Assembly: GCA_014885115.2 (NCBI GenBank)
Contig: WKLE02003173.1
Location: 23,249-45,796, forward strand
Direction of reading: 5' to 3'
DNA: 22,548 nt
DNA from: Asterionellopsis glacialis
Taxonomy: Eukaryota > Bacillariophyta > Plagiogrammaphyceae > Rhaphoneidales > Asterionellopsidaceae
Part shown: positions 1 to 10,679 of the stretch, in pieces
Layout of the letters: every line of letters starts with the position of its first letter
How positions within the stretch are numbered: the first letter of the stretch is position 1
Position numbers and translations under genes: made by a program
The notes under the pieces: generated by a model
What the model was told of the DNA's origin: nothing
Database searches by the model: none
What the model saw: the letters and a program-made list of their open reading frames with translations, nothing else

Positions 1-239
1 TTAGTAGGCTCAGTACCAGTTGATCACCGTCCAAGCGAGGAGTTTTCGTAGTAAAGAGCTAACAAGGAAATAGAGCCGAGCACCAACACTGCAAGGAAGA
101 AAGAACAAACGAATTTTGTTACCAACTCCATTGTTTTTGGAAAGATCATAGAACTGACAAGGACGTTCTTTTTGTTGTTTTTGTTTCCCTCTCTTTCGAC
201 TCGTTTTCGTAAAGGAAGAATCACATTTTTTGTTAAATC
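1..239 (+). other. 5' flank and leader of the S11 gene
   Basis: This AT-rich stretch precedes the S11 start. It has a T-rich tract (about 164-190, then TTTTTTGTTAAATC just before the ATG) with no clear TATA box. I see no coding or RNA gene here; an opposite-strand open frame that crosses into the S11 gene is a shadow. It probably holds the S11 promoter and 5' UTR, which is inference from position. Confidence 0.4.
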
Positions 240-743
240 ATGCCTCCCCGTACTGTGAAGGAATACGTTGAGTGCGATCAGCACGAAAAGGCTTACCAGT
301 GTCAAGATGCTGTGTTCGTCGCACGTAAGCGTGCTGTAGGCAATCAACGTCAAAAGCCCATGCGTTTCACTCGTTCTGTTGGTTTAGGCATTAAGACACC
401 TGCTACCGCCATTGAATCCAGTTATGTTGACAAGAAATGTCCATTTACTGGCAATGTCGCTATCCGTGGACGTATTTTGAAGGGATTGGTTCTCAGTACC
501 AAAATGAAGCGCACCATCATTGTTAGACGTGATTACCTTCATTACATTACCAAGTACCGTCGTTTCGAAAAGCGTCACAAGAACATTGCCGTCCACTGCT
601 CACCTGCCTTTACTGTCAAGGAAGGTGATATCGTCACCATGGGTGAATGCCGTCCTCTCAGTAAGACTGTTAGGTTCAACGTTGTCGCACATGAACCTGC
701 TGCCAATGCTCAAACCGGTAAGAAGTCCTTCCGTGTCTTCTAA
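240..743 (+). CDS. RPS11: 40S ribosomal protein S11 (uS17)
   Basis: Structural protein of the cytosolic small ribosomal subunit that binds 18S rRNA. The 167-residue product has the eukaryotic N-terminal extension (about residues 1-70, with [17 protein letters not shown] closing it) followed by the S17 OB-fold, in which [20 protein letters not shown] and the family signature [20 protein letters not shown] (about residues 128-147) are clear. Length is normal for eukaryotic S11. The start ATG follows the T-rich leader and gives the expected short N-terminus. The gene is intronless here. Just after the stop, AAAATAAATAAAAAAAA (about 764-780) may be the polyadenylation region. It is convergent with the channel gene downstream. 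Family assignment is near certain. Confidence 0.97.
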   Translation: MPPRTVKEYVECDQHEKAYQCQDAVFVARKRAVGNQRQKPMRFTRSVGLGIKTPATAIESSYVDKKCPFTGNVAIRGRILKGLVLSTKMKRTIIVRRDYLHYITKYRRFEKRHKNIAVHCSPAFTVKEGDIVTMGECRPLSKTVRFNVVAHEPAANAQTGKKSFRVF

Positions 744-1622
744 AGCCTTATGCGCCACGAAGAAAATAAATAAAAAAAAAACTAAAACAAAAACATATCA
801 TGAATAATATTATTATGTAGTCAATGATTGTATCCCAACTTTTAAGTCTTGTGAGTTTTGTTGTTCTGAGCATGCTGCAATTCTACACTCCATATCTCTC
901 CTTTAGTGTCCATGGCTTTTGAGGCACACGCATGCATGTGGGAGAAGAAAGGTTGTTTTGTATTTGTGAATTTCGGGTATGTTCAAGGTACAAAGTCCCA
1001 CGGCTCCAGTTACACCAAAAATCATAGGGACACTGGTAGATTTTTCCCTAATGCAACAAGTGTAACATTATCATTCATCTGTTACACAACACTAACAATT
1101 TCTACCAGTACAGGACGGATCTACTCTCACCGAAACACGACTATACACGTAGGTTGTCAAAGAGCAAGTGAGGGCATGAGGTTAAAAAAAATAGTCATGA
1201 TACACAGATCCCACAACATACGAGGCCAATTTCGCTCTCTAGAGCTAGGAAGTAAGTAGAGATCATTGACAATCTCTTCACAAATACAATACTGAATCTC
1301 AAAAACTAGAGATAACATTGCATTCATCTGTTTATTTTTTTGGGTCGAACATGAGATATGAGGTACATGCTGTATCAGTATAAGACGAACTCTTAGAAGC
1401 ATGGTTTGATCAGATGGCATTTGCAACAGAGCAGAGTTCTGCCAAAAGTTCCACATGAGCTATACTTTATTCAAACAATTTTGGAAATTAAAACATTTTT
1501 GTTGGACCCATATTGTAAAATTATTATATATTCCTATGTTTCTAAAGTTTAAATCTGAACCAGTATCGATAATATCATAAGTCTGCCATGATTTTCTTCT
1601 AAAAACATGTACCATCTTGTTT
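744..1622. other. Spacer between convergent 3' ends
   Basis: This 879-bp AT-rich spacer separates the 3' ends of S11 and the channel gene. Open frames on both strands within it have unconvincing, low-information translations. It contains CTCTAGAG (1237-1244), a core of the palindrome that recurs in other spacers. Nothing else is supportable. Confidence 0.5.
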
Positions 1623-4600
1623 TTAGACTTTCTTTTTAAAGTCTTTCATTACCGCCATCATGGTTTCACGAATCATTTCTTCGGTACGTTTTTCACTGTT
1701 TCGAAGTTCTTGTGCCAAGTCAGATTGAAAGTCATTCATGCGTTTTTCTAAAACATTCATTTCACTACGAATGTGTGACTCTGACAAACTCACATGTTGT
1801 TCCATTAATTTGATGTGCTCTTGTGTCTTTTGGACAGATTCATCGGCTAAGCGCGCCATCTCTCGTTGCATGTGGACAACACGTCCTCTCCATTCATAAT
1901 CTAAATCTTCTCCTGTCTTGATTCCCAGCATCCCATTCACACCCCACGTGGGAGAGATACCAGAAGATTTGTCACCATTTTTAGCATGAAGCTTACTACT
2001 AGATCCCAAGAGACGTAACAAGTTCTTCTGGATGAAGTTTTGGTAAAAACGAGAAATGTACATTATGATTTGTTTCCCAAAAGCTTGAACACCACCTTGA
2101 GTCTGATCGTCATCAGTCGCAGCTAGAGCTGTGCTTGTGTCATCTGATGCCGTGTTTGATGTAGATGTATTACCCTCGGAAAGGAATTTCAAAATCGCCA
2201 CAAATACCAAGATATTGACAAGGATGCTTCCAAAACTGAAGACGTAGTTTCCATGCCGCTCTCCAGAAAGATACCCTACAGTTTCACCGAAGATCCAAAT
2301 CAAAACTACACCCGATGACAATGTAAAGAACATGACACTGCCACGGCTCCATCCATAGGTTTTTGAGAGGTCTCCAGTCCACCATTGACTGTAAATCATG
2401 CTCATTCCCAGCAAATCGTTCTGGTCATCACTTCCAGCAGAATGCAAGGAGTCGCTAGTGTTTCTACGCAACAAATCTTGAAAGGATACAAGCTCCGCTA
2501 GCAGCATTACACGTGCTCTACCAAACAAATTTTGGGAACGGATGAGACATTTTTCATATGAATCGGATACAATCGCAATCAAAACGTTGAGCAAAATCAC
2601 CACCACCATGAAGGTGAAAATTACAATGAGCAGAACAGAGAAAAATGTCTTGAAATTCTCTCGAGGAAATAATCCAAAATCGCCCAACAGAATGGAGTAC
2701 ACCTTCAGGTAGTACTCAGAGGGTGTGCATTGCAAGTCTCCAGTAGTCTCATCCTCCGATGCACAACTTGATGGAATCATTAACGTGTAGAACATCTATA
2801 TTAGAAAAATCAAATGGCCAATGTCAGAACACAAGATGTTGAAATGATTTACTGAGGGGCATGATAACGACAGCGCAGCGTACCTGGGCGTAGGAAACAA
2901 TCATCGTGACAAGAATGATGAGAAACCATAAAATATCTCTTGTGATTTGGACGATGGCTAACACGAATGTTGCAAGTTGGCAATTGATAGTCTTTAGAAG
3001 GCTCAACACTCTCAACCATAGAAGACCTGTTGTGACGGCAAGGCATCCCCGAAGGACTCCCAAATCATCTAAATCCAAATCTTCCGAAGTGAAGTTTACC
3101 CGCATGGCGATAGTGGAAGATAAAGCTAGTACTGTCGCGAGGATGTCTGTCAAGTTCCAAAAGCTCAACAAATACACCCGAACATGACGAGTAATCATAC
3201 AGAGAGAAATGGCTTTACCAATCTCACGAATGATGAAATAAAAAATGCCAGTATTCGCCACATAAATCCATTTCAAGACATTTGAGGGGTCACGGCCGGT
3301 AAGGAAACCAACAACGCTCACACGAAAGGCAAGGATAAGCACGGTCAAGAACAGGGCGTCAAAGAATACCACCGATACTGCAAATGGTCTTGAAATCATC
3401 ATGTCTAGAACCCTTTTGACCATAGGAGTGGTAGCTATATCTTCAATAGACTTTTCGTCAAGAGCCAGCATAGATGGGATCAACCCTTTGAGCCGGCTAA
3501 CCTCGTTATAAAGTTCTTCTCGTGCATGTTGTTTACCACCATCTTTTTCAATGATCTCCGAAACAAGGTGCAAATACTGTACTGCACGTTGAGACACGGC
3601 CTTTTGTGCATTTTGGAGCATACAAGTTAACCACGGCCCGATCGAACTCTTATGCATCATAACCTGTCTGACAATTGAACACGAAAATGCCCATTGAAAC
3701 TCTGATTCATCCTCCAACAAAAGGAGTGTTTTTATCAAATCTGGGATCGACCCAATACGTCGAATTACTATATTTCTGATTTCCTCAGCATCATGACAGT
3801 ACTCAATTTCAATTCCTGAATGATAGGATTCATCTTCCTCATGGTCTGGCTGTCTAATCAAACTGTTTTGTCTAATAAATTGTACTGATCTTCCATCTTT
3901 CAACTGATCCATGACAGCTGATAGCTGTGTCAACGCAAAGACTGCATGTGGTGTGAGGCGTACAGACTGTGGGAACACGCGATTGCGACGACTACGTTCA
4001 GAGGAAGTGACTTTCTCTTCTTTTGATTCCACATTCATTTGAGTCTCATCTTCACCATGGACGAACACACCATTTTCCATAGCATCAGTCTCATGGTTGG
4101 TGGACCTAGCAACAGTGTCCATGTAAGTATCATCGTCGGCATCGACAAATTCGTCAGTACTTTCCATGCCCTCTTCAAAACGAGTACTGCGAGGAGACAC
4201 TTCCTCAAAAATACCATCATCGTATTCACCAGCTCGAGATGACAAAGACTTCCATGAACGATTTATCTGTAGAGATCTACCTGCCCAATCAAGTGCAGCA
4301 GAAAGATGGTCCGTAGTAGACATCCAAACATTTTGAATTGTATCTGCCGCAACAGCTGTGGACATTCTTCTAGATGAAATTCGCAGATTTCGATATGATG
4401 AGGGCTGATGTGCTTGTTCGACCCAATCTTGGAGTGCTCTCTGAAATGGAATATATCCAGCCGCGTCAGGCAACGACACAGCTGTGGGATTGGCAGGTAG
4501 TAGCAAATCAGAAACAAACTTAGTAACTGCCTTATCCGATGATAAATGGCGACAATCGTGCTGTCCAAAGGATGATGAAGAAAGTACTTCTAAATTATCA

Positions 4601-5343
4601 AACGAAAAGTTTTCCTCTTCTTGCTTCGCACGAGCGCTTGCAATAGATCCAGATAACTTTGTGTTTTCCGATAGAACATGCAATGGGCAACGCCCGTTTG
4701 CATCTTTCTTGCACGCAGCCGACGATATGTCTTTGGTTATACAAGATGAATTCCTAAAGAGAGATTTGACACTGTGCAAGTCGTGAATAGATTTTGCGGT
4801 GTGACACAATTCATGTAGAACGGTGGGTGCATCGTACTCCTCCTCTTTAGGTGAACCCAAACTTTCTTGTGATGATGTACCATTATCGGAATCTAACTCA
4901 ACCACTTCAAAATTATTTTTTGATTTGGTACTTTGGACTGTCACTTTGCGTGGATATGCACGCTTCGGAGAGGGGGAGAACGACACGTTTCTTTCCTGTC
5001 TAGTATTGGGTCGAGCTAACTTCGGATGATCACCATTCCCCTGTTCTTTCCGAATCGATACAGAAGATTGAAGATAACTTTGATCGGGTATATTGCTATT
5101 CAAACCTATAGGAGACAAAGGAGCCCTGTTATGAAGTTGTACAGCCTGGTGCTGTTTCTGTTCAAGAGAATACCTGTCACGCGAAGAAGCAAACGAGGCA
5201 GCAGCTGACAACCGCGCTTCTGCTGCACATTCTGCTGCCGAAGAGGAAGACGACTCTTCGACTAATGAAGACGGCTTTTCATTACCTCGGTTGATGTGAT
5301 TCACCATATCTTTGACGGGACGTCTATCACCGCGAGTTGCCAT
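1623..5343 (-). CDS. Ankyrin/TRP-like cation channel, two exons
   Basis: Predicted membrane cation channel of the ion-transport/TRP type. Exon 1 is 5343-2884 and exon 2 is 2795-1623; the 88-nt intron (donor CAG|GTACGC, acceptor AATATAG|ATG) is phase 0 and gives 1210 residues. The N-terminus is Ser-rich and probably disordered. Ankyrin-like elements lie near residues 171-225 (DANGRCPLHVLSEN) and 293-305 (DAAGYIPFQRAL). Hydrophobic segments fit S1 (about 654-680), S2 (692-717), S3 (728-748), S4 (764-785) and S5 (795-820). A pore loop YSILLGDFG (853-861) precedes S6 (870-897), which ends in the TRP-typical LNVLIAIVSDSYE. Two further hydrophobic segments (about 973-994, 1004-1025) and a Lys/Glu-rich coiled coil (about 1129-1210) follow. 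The splice falls between S5 and the pore, which independently supports the join. Ion selectivity and the precise TRP subfamily cannot be told; a polycystin-like channel is the alternative. Confidence 0.85.
2796..2883 (-). other. Intron of the channel gene (88 nt)
   Basis: The donor on the minus strand is CAG|GTACGC and the acceptor is TTTTTCTAATATAG|ATG, with a T-rich stretch and a possible branch TCTAAT just before it. Removal joins S5 (MIVSYAQ) to MFYTL in the same frame. Reading through the intron adds about 19 unrelated residues and then a stop. Confidence 0.85.
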
Positions 5344-5879
5344 CGTGAAAAGTACCTGTCACCCCAATCCTCACAGAAAATATCTTCCTTGAGAGCAGAC
5401 ACGGATGAATGTGTTTCGTTGGCTTTTCTTTCAAAAATTCAAACGAACAAAGCGAGAAATGTCTAATGTACTTCGTTCTCAGTGACAAAAGAGTTAAAAA
5501 AACAAGCATTTTTCAGATGCGTCTGTCCGCCATTCAGAAACTTTATTCCTGTCGAGCCTTGAGACTTGAAAAGCGAATAAATAATTATTCCCAACCCTAC
5601 ACGTTCCTTTCCAGTCTAGAGAGACTAAACACTACAGGCATGGGAAAAAATAATGGTGGAAAAGGGCGGGAAAGAGCCTGTAGGAACACTGTCTGTACAG
5701 GTACAGGCTCTCTAGAGACTAGTCTCTCTCTAGAGTAAAGTAGACCCAGAACTTCATACTTCTCCCGCAGAATGATCAGAAATTCTGTTGGAACCGAATC
5801 TATCTCTCGCTTTTATACATACTGTACACCAATGCAACAGCATTTACATCAACTAATTACTTACAACCACATCACATGC
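5344..5879. other. Palindrome-rich spacer upstream of the channel gene
   Basis: This 536-bp spacer probably holds the channel-gene promoter and 5' UTR. No gene is supported. Its notable content is a cluster of short palindromes between about 5613 and 5736, described separately. A (+) frame across 5409-5738 is rejected because it overlaps these repeats and has no recognisable protein character. Confidence 0.45.
5714..5727. repeat. 14-bp perfect palindrome in a TCTCTAGAGA cluster
   Basis: AGAGACTAGTCTCT is a perfect 14-bp palindrome. It overlaps TCTCTAGAGA (5709-5718) and is followed by CTCTAGAG (5728-5735); TCTAGAGAGACT lies about 90 bp upstream (5615-5626). The cluster lies 270-390 bp upstream of the channel-gene ATG. 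It may be a binding site for a dimeric factor; the function is unknown. Confidence 0.6.
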
Positions 5880-7458
5880 CAAGGGGGCCGCCCCTCAACA
5901 AGGAAACAGCGGGGTTGGAGGTAGCATAACAAACATGAAAGGACCAAACAGTCACCAGAAGACTGGAAGCTGGCCTACAAAAAGTCCTCGAACAAGCGCA
6001 CCCGGTGAGGTGGCACAGGGTACAATGGCAACACCCCCGGTAACCTGACTCTCCCAGGCTCAACCTGGATCAGCACGAACACTGCCAGACGCACAAAATA
6101 CTAACAAAAACCATTGCACCAACAGGAGGAAGAGATATTTCCAATACAGATATCTCATATGTTTCAACAACTGTACATCAAGGCCCCAATACCACAGGAA
6201 ACCAATACATGGTGTTACCCACACCACTAACTACTCAACCAAATCTCCTACCACTTCCACCAATGGGAACAGGAGGACTACCGGACAGGATCAAGCACAT
6301 TGGATGCCTGGGAACAAAGCTTGGGGAATCAATAGGGCAGGCAATTTTGCTTGCCGTGCAAACTGCAACTCAAAGGTAAAAAACTACTGAGGAATTGAAA
6401 GGTGCCATCTTAAAAAGATCTTGTGTACATGTGGGTTGTGCAAAGAACGGATCAACGAATTGCTCTCAATCTGGACAGATTTGGCGAAAGAATCCACAAC
6501 TCAAGGCAATATTGAAGGTGTCAAAGCCAGCATCAAACAAGTTGCAGCCACCAACGAAGAATTCGATTGGATCCCAAACGAGGAATGGATTCGAGACATT
6601 ATCAAACGCAAATTTGCCCCACCGTTTATACCGTCCAAGTGCAATCGTGGAATGGGCGTCTGTGCGTTCACAGATATGTCAGATTGTGAACTTTTCGAAA
6701 TAGAAGAAAAAGTATGAACAATATGACATGAGCACTACTATCTCACCCTGGGACGTGAAACAACTCAGAGGAGCAAAATTGCGTCTACGTGCAACTTATG
6801 ACGATTTCTTATCCATGGTTACTCGAGTAACAGCAATTGAGTTGTTAAATGACCACATACAAGCGATGGATATGATTTGTATGGCATTAAGAAAGAACAA
6901 ACGGAAATACAAAGAGGTGTTCAGCAGGGAATGGGCGGCACCAAATCTTTGGTCGATGCAACGGGATGCACACCGCGTCTTCAATGAAGCATTCACAGAA
7001 AGTGACTTAGCTACGGAGGAGGGTGCAAATTTCCCCAAATCTATACTTTGGACTCTACCGGCCACCAACCGCCAGGGTAACATACATGCAGACATGTTCA
7101 CTCCACAAGAATGGATCACCCGAAAGCAGACGGATGAAGACTATTGCAACGACGCACAATACACTCCCGGCTCAGGTAGTACCCCTGAATTTGTCCAAAG
7201 AAGGTCACCAGATAGACTGCATCGGACGAAACGAAGAAAACGTTGTCGAAGTCAAACTTGACTTAGAATACAGGTATCGGGATGGTTAGACTCTTGGTTG
7301 GACTACAATACGGCTTCTCGCTTTTTCAAAAAGAGTTCAGTACCCTGCTTTCTCTGTAAGCGGTCCAAATCCAAACTAGCCGGATGCAACACATCAACCC
7401 ACAGGATTCGATTCGCATTCTTTTTAGATGGACTGTACAAATTCAAAGACATGTAGTA
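5880..7458 (+). pseudogene. Decayed coding region, possibly mobile-element derived
   Basis: I do not recognise this region, but several consecutive stretches read as protein in changing frames. A Pro/Gly/Thr-rich part runs to a stop at 6377-6379 in one frame (ending IGQAILLAVQTATQR). The next part, from about 6415, continues in another frame with CTCGLCKERINELLSIW and EWIRDIIKRKF, ending at 6717. A third part, from about 6705 to 7261, returns to the first frame with YDDFLSMVTRVTAIELLNDH and a basic tail. After the stop at 7259-7261 the same frame reads on to 7458 through CFLCKRSKSKLAGC. The frame changes sit next to A-runs (about 6413 and 6706). The first 180 bp are GC-rich compared with the AT-rich flanks. 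Two Cys clusters could suggest a gag-like protein, but no reverse transcriptase, transposase, LTR or target duplication was seen. A real multi-exon gene is a weaker alternative. Confidence 0.4.
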
Positions 7459-7681
7459 AATTTTCTTTTTACAAACAATTGTTTCACGTCGAGTCTACAG
7501 TAATTTAGCAGCTGCACGTTTTCATGACAATATTTGGCTCACACATGATTTGTCTTACCCCCTGCTTGTAACATGATAGTGAGCATCCTATTCCCCACTT
7601 GTTTGAACCCTTGCATTCACCATTGTAAAGGTCTTTTTTTAAAAACAAGTTTTTGTGTTTGTTAAAAATGAAATTTACAAT
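7459..7681. other. Short spacer, 3' side of the DUF6824 gene
   Basis: This AT-rich spacer lies between the decayed region and the stop codon of the minus-strand DUF6824 gene. It probably contains the 3' UTR of that gene, with T-rich and A-rich tracts around 7629-7668. No other feature is seen. Confidence 0.4.
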
Positions 7682-9482
7682 TTAACCCATTCTATGAGTA
7701 CTTTCCTGTTGAAATGATGATGATGATGAAGATGGTGCTGTTTCACCATGTCTCATGACACAAAACGAAGGCCCACCGCTATTGTTGTTGTTTGTTGCTA
7801 CAGGTGCATTCATCGGTTGGAAGTTACTAATTTGTGATTGCGATGCTGTTGTCATCAAAGGGTTTTCAGTTGTTGCTGTTGCTGTTGTTGTTGTTGATAA
7901 TGATGGTTGAGTTGACAATGTCATGAACGGTTGTGGCGGTAATGACACAGTATTTGGCGTAGGTATAGGTCCAGGTATCATTTGTGCAAATACCGGTTCT
8001 TTTACTACAGGCATTTCCATTTTTTGTGGGTATTGTTGTTGAGGTTGCGGCGGAAATGGTGCGTGAGTTGGCGTAGGTACGGGCGCAGGTATCATTGGTG
8101 CAAATACCGGTTCTTTTACTACAGGCATTTCCATTTTTTGTGGGTGTTGTTGTTGAGATTGTGGTGGTAATGGCGCATGAGTTGGCGTAGGTATGGGCGC
8201 AGGTATCATTGGTGCAAATACCGGTTCTTTTGACACAGGTATTTCCATTTTTTGTGGCTGTTGTTGTTGAGATTGCGGTGGTAATGGCGCATGAGTCGGC
8301 GTAGGCATATGCGCAGGTGTCATTGGTTCAAATAACGGTTCTTTTGCTACAGGCATTTCCTTATTTTGTAACTGTTGCTGTTGCTGTTGCTGTTGTTGTT
8401 GTTGTGGTTGTTGTTCCCTTTGATGCGTATTGTTTTCAGTTCCACTGTTTGGTGGCGTTTTTGGTCGTTGTCGTTGTTGACTTGGTGCAATGGTTGTTTC
8501 TACAAGTTTACCACCCCAAAAATCTAATATTTTTTTCGAAAAATCCCTTGGTTTCATTTGACCATCCCATGCTGCATAATACCGATGTCGTAACTTGGGA
8601 AAAGAATGAAGGAAAACAGGATTTTGTGAGAGATGATAAAAAATAGGTATAACCTGACATATGTTTCATGTGTCTCACCTGTAATCGCATAAGCCTTTCT
8701 TGATGACTTTCTGCTCCCTTTTTAGCGGGTTTATCTAAAACTTTTAACGACGCTTCTGGGTCACTTATTGTTGCTACTTTTGATATGATAGAAAGAAGAT
8801 ATGGGTGAATTGTTTTGGCTCCTTGTACAGCTACCAATTGACGTGCCGGAGCTGCGGATGGTGATTTTCGTCTTTTTGCCGATGATGCTGTTGCTATTCC
8901 AAGTTCTTTATGTTTTCGTGATGGTACATGTGGTCGCTTTATTATTTTGTCACCAACAGCAGCACCTCCTTGTCCTGCAGATGATGATTCTTGACCTATC
9001 GTGACACTCGTATTTGTTCTAGTGGAGGTATCGGGATACCCTAAAAATTTATATTGTGCATTTTTAAACGCAAGCACAACCTTTTGTACACTCCTATTGT
9101 AATTCAAAACAACCCATCCTGTCCCCATTTCTTTAAGGAATCGTCCTTTCTTATCGTTACATATCGCAGCCACCACCTTTTGTGCCATTTTCTTTTGTTC
9201 TTCCGATGTAGATCCCTTGACACTGTACTTATTGATTAATTCACGATAAAACATATTCCCCGGATGGGTTTTAGACAATGCCTGTTGTCGTGTTCCCAAT
9301 ACATCCATTGGTTGCGGATCCTGTACGACCTCTCCCTCTACGAATACTTCATTGCTTTTCCTCTTTTTACGCTTTTCTCCAGGAATTATTCTTGATGCCG
9401 ATGACGAAGAAGGTGATGAGTTTCCAACCATTATGACAGAAGACGTTGCACTTTGTTGTTGCTGTGGAGTGATGATGTGCAT
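7682..9482 (-). CDS. DUF6824-domain protein with Gln/Pro repeats, two exons
   Basis: Exon 1 is 9482-8679 and exon 2 is 8593-7682; removing an 85-nt phase-0 intron gives 571 residues. Residues about 58-140 match the DUF6824 pattern known from diatoms: MDVLGTRQQALSKTHPGNMF, a helix with basic residues, then GRFLKEMGTGWVVL and a closing helix. A basic stretch (about 36-43, EKRKKRKS) and PSRKHKE...AKRRK could be nuclear-localisation signals. Exon 2 has LRHRYYAAWDGQMKPRDF, a Gln run (about 330-342) and four 38-residue Pro-rich repeats (343 to about 494), then a Ser/Thr/Asn-rich end. The role is unknown; a nuclear or DNA-associated function is a guess from the basic stretches. The start could instead be Met18. 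The tail is probably intrinsically disordered. Confidence 0.75.
7916..8371 (-). repeat. Four-copy 114-bp in-frame tandem repeat
   Basis: The shared segment GGTTCTTTT recurs on the plus strand at 7995, 8109, 8223 and 8337, exactly 114 bp apart. The unit is 38 codons long, with consensus around PQKMEMPVVKEPVFAPMIP followed by PTPTHAPLPPQ and Gln residues. Copies 2 and 3 are most alike; the outer copies are more diverged. It is a coding minisatellite, so copy number may vary between strains. Confidence 0.9.
8594..8678 (-). other. Intron of the DUF6824 gene (85 nt)
   Basis: The donor on the minus strand is CAG|GTGAGA, a near-consensus site. The acceptor TTCCTTCATTCTTTTCCCAAG|TTA has a strong pyrimidine tract. 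Both ends are phase 0. A second possible acceptor, ATGTCAG|GTTATA, lies 25 nt after the donor and is also in frame; it would add 20 sensible residues (VIPIFYHLSQ...). The 85-nt form is preferred on length and pyrimidine tract. Confidence 0.7.
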
Positions 9483-10679
9483 TCAAGCTTTTTTATTTTG
9501 GCATACGGTAAATCATGAAATAATCTCTCTTGAGAGAACAATGAGAGTTTAAGTAGTACAAGCAATATGCTCGGAAAAACAGGACAGCAGTTGTGCGTTG
9601 TATGATTCCTTGATATGGCACTCTCTACTAGGACCCTACAGATTGAGATTGTTTGGTATGTCGCTTGGTTGAGTTGCGTCCAGCTTGACCAGTCTTTGTC
9701 GAGTCTGCGGGTAGGGGATTGTTTAAATTTTTAGGACTGTCTGCAGCGAAGCAAGGGTGGGAGAGAGACGTCCACAAAAAGTGCAATAAAGGGTAATGCT
9801 AATATGTCTTATCTGAAAAACGGTAATGAAGAATGTTTATTAATAGTAATAAATTGATTATTATTTGGATTCATTGGAGCTTTTTCAAGTGTACTTTATT
9901 ACAATACATCTAAAGTTCATTACGAGCCATTCTCTAGAGAATTCTGCACACGCCGACATTTGCCTTGTCCGCTTGTCCGCTTTTTGGTGGAAACGTATTT
10001 GTGTTTGAGATTGACGTTGTCCACCATTTTTGAGTTTGTCTGATCACCTGGTCAAGTCGGCTCATTTCTCTCATCTGTCCCATATGTGACGCAATGATTG
10101 GGAACTAAAAAAGGAATGACTCGGACAAGCGTGTGCTCTATTTCTTGCTGATTGACGGATTTACCGAAGGACCAGACAGCTAAGCTTCTGAGATCTGTGC
10201 ATGCAACATGACAGCGTACCGTACCAGGTATCGCTCATCCTCATTCATCCCCTGTTGATGGCTCGCTGATGGATAGTCTAGAGATTTCTGGATCTTTTCC
10301 GGGACCAACTGCGCTCGTCTGTGAAGTCTTCTTGCGTTGGATCTGAAGAGAGAACCAGTCAGTCGCAGGTTTAGGTTGTACAACGAAAAAAGAAATAAAT
10401 ACGAAATGAAGAAGAGATTTACAAGAACTTGAAAGGATTAGATCTCTAATAAACTATAGAGAGACCAGCGCTAGGTAACAATAGATTCTCTCTTTCCAGA
10501 TAGACGTGTATCTTATGATAGGTCTAGTGCTCCCTCTAAAAAATATTCATCAACCATCATTATTCGAACCATCAGGCGGAATAAAAAGTTCAATTTCACA
10601 TTTACATTTGCGTGTTAAAAGTGCTAGTAACAAGAACATTGGTCACTACAGTTGCTTTACACCTCTGAGGGTAATAACA
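9483..10679. other. Divergent spacer between DUF6824 and CbrC-like genes
   Basis: This 1.2-kb AT-rich spacer lies between divergently transcribed genes and should hold both promoters. It contains the perfect palindrome ATTCTCTAGAGAAT (9929-9942) and TCTAGAGA (10277-10284). A frame continues upstream of the CbrC start to a Met at 10506, but that extra N-terminus has no family support. A minus-strand frame at 10180-10383 is unconvincing. No RNA gene is seen. Confidence 0.45.
9929..9942. repeat. 14-bp palindrome containing TCTCTAGAGA
   Basis: ATTCTCTAGAGAAT is perfectly self-complementary and has the same 10-bp core found at 5709, 11489 and 16608. It lies about 450 bp upstream of the DUF6824 gene and about 740 bp upstream of the CbrC-like start. 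A regulatory role is inferred only from its recurrence. Confidence 0.6.

Noticed and set aside
24..353. Minus-strand ORF across the S11 leader
   Set aside because: It overlaps the certain S11 gene and has no recognisable protein features.
906..1259. Plus-strand ORF in the first spacer
   Set aside because: Its composition is random-looking, with no motif, and it sits between two 3' ends.
5872..6063. Minus-strand Cys-rich ORF over the GC-rich segment
   Set aside because: The opposite strand gives longer protein-like reading in adjacent segments; the Cys content is a composition effect.
5880..7458. Complete LTR retrotransposon
   Set aside because: No long terminal repeats, reverse transcriptase, integrase or target duplication were found in or around the segment.
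7982..8170. Plus-strand ORF within the 114-bp repeat
   Set aside because: It is the antisense shadow of the DUF6824 coding repeat; its Arg/Phe/Trp repeats mirror that unit.
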